64,000 nt of DNA from assembly GCF_037392515.1 (NCBI RefSeq), contig NC_090291.1:17263501-17327500 (forward strand), written 5' to 3'. This DNA is from Haliotis asinina (taxonomy: Eukaryota > Mollusca > Gastropoda > Lepetellida > Haliotidae). A model generated the notes under the pieces. It worked only from the letters and a program-made list of their open reading frames with translations, ran no database searches and was not told the origin of the DNA. Positions within the stretch are counted from its first letter, which is position 1. Each line of letters opens with the position of its first letter. Positions 59,703 through 64,000 of this stretch are shown one piece after another. The translations under genes were made by a program, and so were the position numbers.

Positions 59703-60677
59703 CTTTCACTGTACATTTTGTTCCTTCTTGCCAGCACTTCACTAGTATCAGATCGAACCTTTGTACATGGTCATCAACTATGTCTGATTCGTTACATTCA
59801 GAATCCGTACATATGATGCTCATTCCCATCCGAGCAGATGCTAACACTGATAACAGAATATACACGAGTACGAAATACATAGAAAGACAACCTGGAAAAA
59901 TAGGTCATTAATATCAGCAGTGTACCACATTAAATAGCATCTTGGTCCAGGTAGAGATCAATCCCCTTGAAAACAGATGTTACACTCTTCTTGGTATGAA
60001 TATCTGAAAACAATCCACAGAAGGTCACATTGGGTGAAACCTGTGCAAAATTCAACTGACTAATCATAATATTGGGTGTTTGGATTCTTAAGCCAGTCAC
60101 GTTTCTGCTTTCTGAAACAAGTAGGATTCATTTTTCTCCTTCCCAATTTAGGAAATTTTGTTCTTAGCAAATGAAGACCACCAAAGCACTAAATATTGGG
60201 GCTGTGCAATTTAACTGGAATTTACTGGTTCAGACATGAAAATGATAATATTGCATTATGCTGATTGAAAACTGGTATTTTTAAAACTCTCGGAAAATTT
60301 TAAATATTTTTTACACTGGACGTTATGTATTTGTTGTCAAATGGCAACCTCAACAACAACCAATTTAATGTGGTGTCCATCAATACTATCGCAAAGGCTT
60401 CAGAATGACAGAGTTGAAAAAGTCCATGTTTTTTTTTATCTTGTCATGATTAAAAGATTTTTAGATTAAAGTTTACTCAAGCATTATGATTTTGTTGAGA
60501 TTTTTACTTTATTGATAAAGCATTAATTCGGTTTTGAGTATTTATTGTTTAAACAACACTTCTTGCAATTTTTGCAAGACATATTGCAATATATGCTTTC
60601 ACATCACAATTTATTGCAATATGAAAACTCTCTGCAATACCCATCCCTACTAAATATACCTGCCATGGTACATGATT

Positions 60678-60884
60678 TTGGAGGAATTGAGTCTGGACCA
60701 GACAATCCCGTGAGCAACAGCATGAACATCGAACTGCGCAATTCAGAACTGATGCTGTGTGTCAACCAAGTCAGCAAATCTGACCACCGGATCCTGTTAA
60801 TTGCCTCTTATGACAAGCATAGTCGCCTTTAATGGCAAGCAATAGTTGCTGAAGGCCTGGTCTACCCTAGACCTTCACAGGTCT
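60678..60884 (+). repeat. Dispersed repeat (family S2)
   Basis: GAGTCTGGACCAGACAATCC, GTGTCAACCAAGTCAGCAAA, CTTATGACAAGCATAGTCGC, GAAGGCCTGGTCTACCCTAG, ACCTTCACAGGTC. In the same order as the other copies. Confidence 0.85.
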
Positions 60885-61183
60885 GAATCATATGAAATCA
60901 GGATGAATAGTTGAGCTTTTCATACATAATTTTCTGACTGAACCCGGTTAGAAGTTTGTGGCTTATTGCATCATCACCTCTGACGATAATGAGTTGTGAC
61001 CCTTTCATAACCGTAATATTAACAAATCAGATTCCAGAGGTGTGAACTTGACTTTCAAAGTCAGTTATCTCCCTTACCACAAGGCGCAACATATTGGTGT
61101 AAAAGATCTGGGTTCTGATTGCTCACATGAAAGATCCACATGTCCACTCAATGCATTCTCTCCCTGTTCACTAAGCAGTGTTT

Positions 61184-61184
<1 letters not shown>

Positions 61185-61216
<32 letters not shown>
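61185..61216. repeat. (GA)n microsatellite
   Basis: Uninterrupted GAGAGA run of about 32 bp, followed by GACGCACGCAC. Confidence 0.95.
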
Positions 61217-61218
<2 letters not shown>

Positions 61219-62224
61219 GCACGCACAACAGCACTCACACACTGCATTAAGGAAGATCATGAGATCATGAAAGAAACACATGCATTCGAATCACATACCA
61301 TCATATCTTAGGGCAATGATCACTTGCACATTCATGGATTAAACATCTACCCTATAACACCTACAACAATGGACACATACATAAGACATGTTATAAAACA
61401 CATATAAAAGTCCAAACCATACAGGGTTTGAGCATAAAACATAACTTCATATTTGTGAATAAAATATAATATACATGTAATGGATGGTGGTGCCCAGTGT
61501 ATAAAATTGAAATGACTATAAACCCACAACTCAATTATCATGCTACAATTTGGTGTTTCAATAAATATACATGAGTTTATTTACATTATGCACAAACCTA
61601 TCCTAATACAGCATGTTGCAATCCTCTCATCTGTGTCATTATACTAAACTTACAATGTGCCTCTCTGCCAGGGCCGGCTATGCAGAGAGATGAGAGTAAC
61701 TTCCCCTTGAACAGTTCTCTGTTATCCTAAACTTCCACAAACAAGTGACTGAGCACATTAGCGGACAACACTATCAGTGAAAAGAGAAGGTAACTCATAC
61801 TGAGATGTCAAATACTGGATGACAATATTCAATTTGTTGCTTTGACTGCTGAGAAGACCTCAAAGGCACTAAAACAGATGTTGAGGGTGTCCTATCTCTG
61901 AAGCAATAAGTTGTTTTCATGGCACGCACACAGTCCCACTTCAAGGAGAGTTAACTCTGATAGCTGATACGGGACTGAAAGGAGAGGGACTTTGCCACAT
62001 GTTACATCTGGATACACATTCTGAAGGTTTGCCTTTCAGCTGACAGAATGACAAAAGAATACTATTACGTCTGAATGGCATGAATATGCAAAACAAAACA
62101 CATGCTATCTCTCTTCTGGTGTCTTTGTTGAGTCTATTTCAGGTGAATCTGATTTCTCAAAGTCTCCCTGTCCAACTGTTCCTGAACCTGTTTCTTCAGA
62201 AGTATGATCAGTGTTGGCCTTTCT

Positions 62225-62387
62225 TTAAACAGAGTCGTCATTGTTAGTTTGACTGTTGAACTGTGCCCATTTCCTATGCATGGTCTCCTTTTCATGCTTC
62301 GCTTCCTCAAGGCGACCATCATCTTCACCCAAGGTTATCATGCATGCAATGGCAGCTCCTTGTTCAGCTAGTGGCTTGGACTTTTCC
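62225..62387 (-). CDS. DUS2: DUS2 last coding exon (end of dsRNA-binding domain)
   Basis: Acceptor TGTTTTCCTAG. One base completes a Trp codon, then 53 codons and a TAA at 62227-62225. It encodes EKSKPLAEQGAAIACMITLG, the second helix of a double-stranded-RNA-binding domain, then a charged tail (EDDGRLEEAKHEKETMHRKW) ending NNDDSV. The joined junction wording TPFW-EKSKPLAEQGAA matches DUS2, whose C-terminal dsRBD grips tRNA so that the flavin domain can reduce U20 to dihydrouridine. A longer reading from an acceptor further upstream is possible in frame but would break the domain. Confidence 0.82.
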
Positions 62388-63078
62388 CTAGGAAAACATT
62401 TATCAGAGTAAATCATCCTTCCATTAGACGTTTCTTTGGCACAGCCATCCTTGAGCAGGAAGGAATGAGTAAGTAAGGTTATTTGTTTTAACCATTAGGA
62501 GATCAACATAATGTGTTGGCCAATTTCTGGGTGTTATTGAGTATTTGAAGCACAGGAACACATTTGGAACCGACGAAATATTCCTGTGCAAACAATTGTT
62601 TGCGATGTTTCAATGTGTCAATATGCAGAGCATAGTCTTGCAGTTTCCGGGAATCAAATACCATTTGATCATGTTTTCAACCAATCAGATTACAGAACAC
62701 AGTGACTTTTGGTTCTTAACGCCACTGCAGTTCTTTCGGGGCATGTCAGCAATTTAATGTACACACATCCAGTAATTACTTGAATACATATGAGCGAGTC
62801 AGAGAAGGTTTTACTGCCAGTTTGCACAGTGCCCATAAAGTGCACTGTAGGATGTCAAAGTTATAGTATTGGGAATCTTAGCAGAGACTGGTCAGTGAAA
62901 TAGGGCCCTAAACTACAACTTATAAATACACCACTCCTAAACTTGACATCATCTTCAGGATTACCAAAGGTCAAGGTCATAGTATAGTGTGTTCACTGAA
63001 ACTGTGTTATGAGCATTGCAAAGAGTGCCAAACATAATAAAACCTGCAGGTATCATATGAAAGTGTGAGTCAACTTAC

Positions 63079-63249
63079 CAGAAAGGCGTTGTGTACTTGA
63101 CTCCCTGAACAGTCACGATACTGTTGAAACATCGGTCTTCCACTCGGTCCACCTGAACACGAAACATCTGGTCAAAATGACTTTCATGAAGGAGAGGGAC
63201 AATGTCAGTTGGAAAAAGTGTCTGATACTCCCCCCACTGATCCAGGTCT
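63079..63249 (-). CDS. DUS2: DUS2 penultimate exon (start of dsRNA-binding domain); gene continues past right edge
   Basis: Donor CTGGTAAGT ends the exon two bases into a Trp codon, in phase with the last exon. It encodes LFPTDIVPLLHESHFDQMFR, then DRCFNSIVTVQGVKYTTPF, the first helix and beta strands of the dsRBD. The 5' edge is uncertain: I placed it at an AG (GGTAG before AGACC) that follows a pyrimidine run, but the frame stays open to about 63302 and an acceptor further up is possible. The catalytic TIM-barrel exons are not in the window. Alternative: another dsRBD protein, though the (W)EKSK-LAEQ-AAI-C wording favours DUS2. Confidence 0.75.
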
Positions 63250-63568
63250 CTACCATTTTTATAACAGGAAAAGTAAACAGTCACAGGACATCTAATCTGC
63301 ATAACAACTTGCTGTGCCTTACATCACTGGGCTACCCCTGTCATCTAGTGTTGTAGTGATGTGATATTATAAGTTGTTCAGTGGTCACTGTGTTTGTTTA
63401 TGTTCTCCTTTGGGCTCAACGAACACTGTACAGATGTAAAATTCACACTCACCCATGTATTACCTCCCTACCTCAACTGATTGGCAATGATACTCTCTGC
63501 TATAATCGCCTGACATGAGAATACGAGAATTCAGCGTGTCTTTGAGGGGTGGCTGGGAGGGTTTCCGT

Positions 63569-63640
63569 CATGAGTCAGGATAAGTATAAAATATCAGTTT
63601 TATTCAGAAAATTACATATTTTTCCTTATCCTGACTCATG
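63569..63640. repeat. Perfect 16-bp inverted repeat (hairpin) in DUS2 intron
   Basis: CATGAGTCAGGATAAG at 63569-63584 and its exact reverse complement CTTATCCTGACTCATG at 63625-63640, with a 40-nt AT-rich loop. It could be a tiny snap-back element. No second copy seen. Confidence 0.75.
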
Positions 63641-64000
63641 CTTATTGCTTACAGAATGCAATGGAAATGGCGGTGTGTCAGACCATGATGCACTATTCCA
63701 AATTACATCCTATAATTACCGGGAACTTGTAACAGAGATAATTCAGTCCTAATCTTCTCATATTCATCGTAGATTTTGGAGGGAATCACATCCAGTCAAA
63801 CTTGTTTTCATAGAAGACTTCGTTGACTCACAAGTGATGACATCAAAGGTAACTAGCTTCCTACTACTTTCTGATGCAACTAAATGTCAAGATATAACAA
63901 TTGGACTAGTTGCATAGTTTCGTCATGTATAAATATCTTCATAATGAATACAAGGTCCTATTCACATATGCTAGTCTGTGCAAAACGTGCAAATGGACTT

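Larger units (their letters stand above)
54822..62224. other. Intergenic and repeat-rich stretch between CK1-alpha and DUS2
   Basis: CK1-alpha and DUS2 converge here. No conserved coding sequence seen. The DUS2 3' UTR probably ends near 61560, since AATAAA on the minus strand occurs at about 61577-61582. Hairpin, SINE, minisatellite and microsatellite features are listed separately. Confidence 0.55.

Noticed and set aside
62134-62328. Alternative 64-residue frame overlapping the DUS2 last exon
   Set aside because: A shadow of the dsRBD exon in another frame. The spliced DUS2 reading explains the sequence better.

Overview
The window is animal nuclear DNA, most likely from a gastropod mollusc. 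The dispersed repeats look like those of abalone (Haliotis): tRNA-headed SINEs ending in a 'gctgcaatattgctgagtgcgg'-type tail, a second repeat carrying 'ctggaccagacaatccag', and short A/T-rich hairpin elements. The genus is an inference from repeat style. Genes have small exons, long AT-rich introns and ordinary GT-AG splice sites.

Layout from left to right. (1) 1-444, minus strand: 5' part of a small multi-pass membrane protein that runs off the left edge. (2) 2186-3486: a Tc1-type DNA transposon (DD34E) with one in-frame stop. (3) 3487-13219: long gene-poor stretch downstream of LPCAT, with hairpin elements, a SINE and a TAG microsatellite. (4) 13220-46245, minus strand: a complete 13-position gene for a lysophosphatidylcholine acyltransferase of the LPCAT1/2 type (503 or 504 residues). 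The exon carrying the catalytic HxxxxD motif exists in two complete, same-phase versions (27139-27359 and 34493-34710). (5) 46621-46968: two tRNA-Leu-like SINEs head to head, forming a near-perfect palindrome, followed by a hammerhead-like fold (47586-47666) and another tRNA-derived SINE. (6) 49658-50638, plus strand: an intronless casein kinase I alpha gene with a TATA-less promoter and probably a long 3' UTR. (7) 54 to 61.5 kb: repeats only (a 446-bp inverted-repeat element, SINEs, a 30-bp minisatellite, a 41-bp SINE-tail tandem). (8) 62225 to about 63249, minus strand: the last two exons of tRNA-dihydrouridine synthase 2 (DUS2), encoding its C-terminal double-stranded-RNA-binding domain; the rest lies beyond the right edge.

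The genes are unrelated housekeeping loci, not a cluster. The most notable item is the LPCAT exon pair. One exon looks like the human LPCAT1 active-site segment and the other like LPCAT2, and exon lengths force use of exactly one. A pyrimidine-rich tract (on the transcribed strand) lies just upstream of one of them, and self-complementary hairpin elements flank the other. A second notable item is a family of about 100-bp snap-back hairpins, with seven members in this window.
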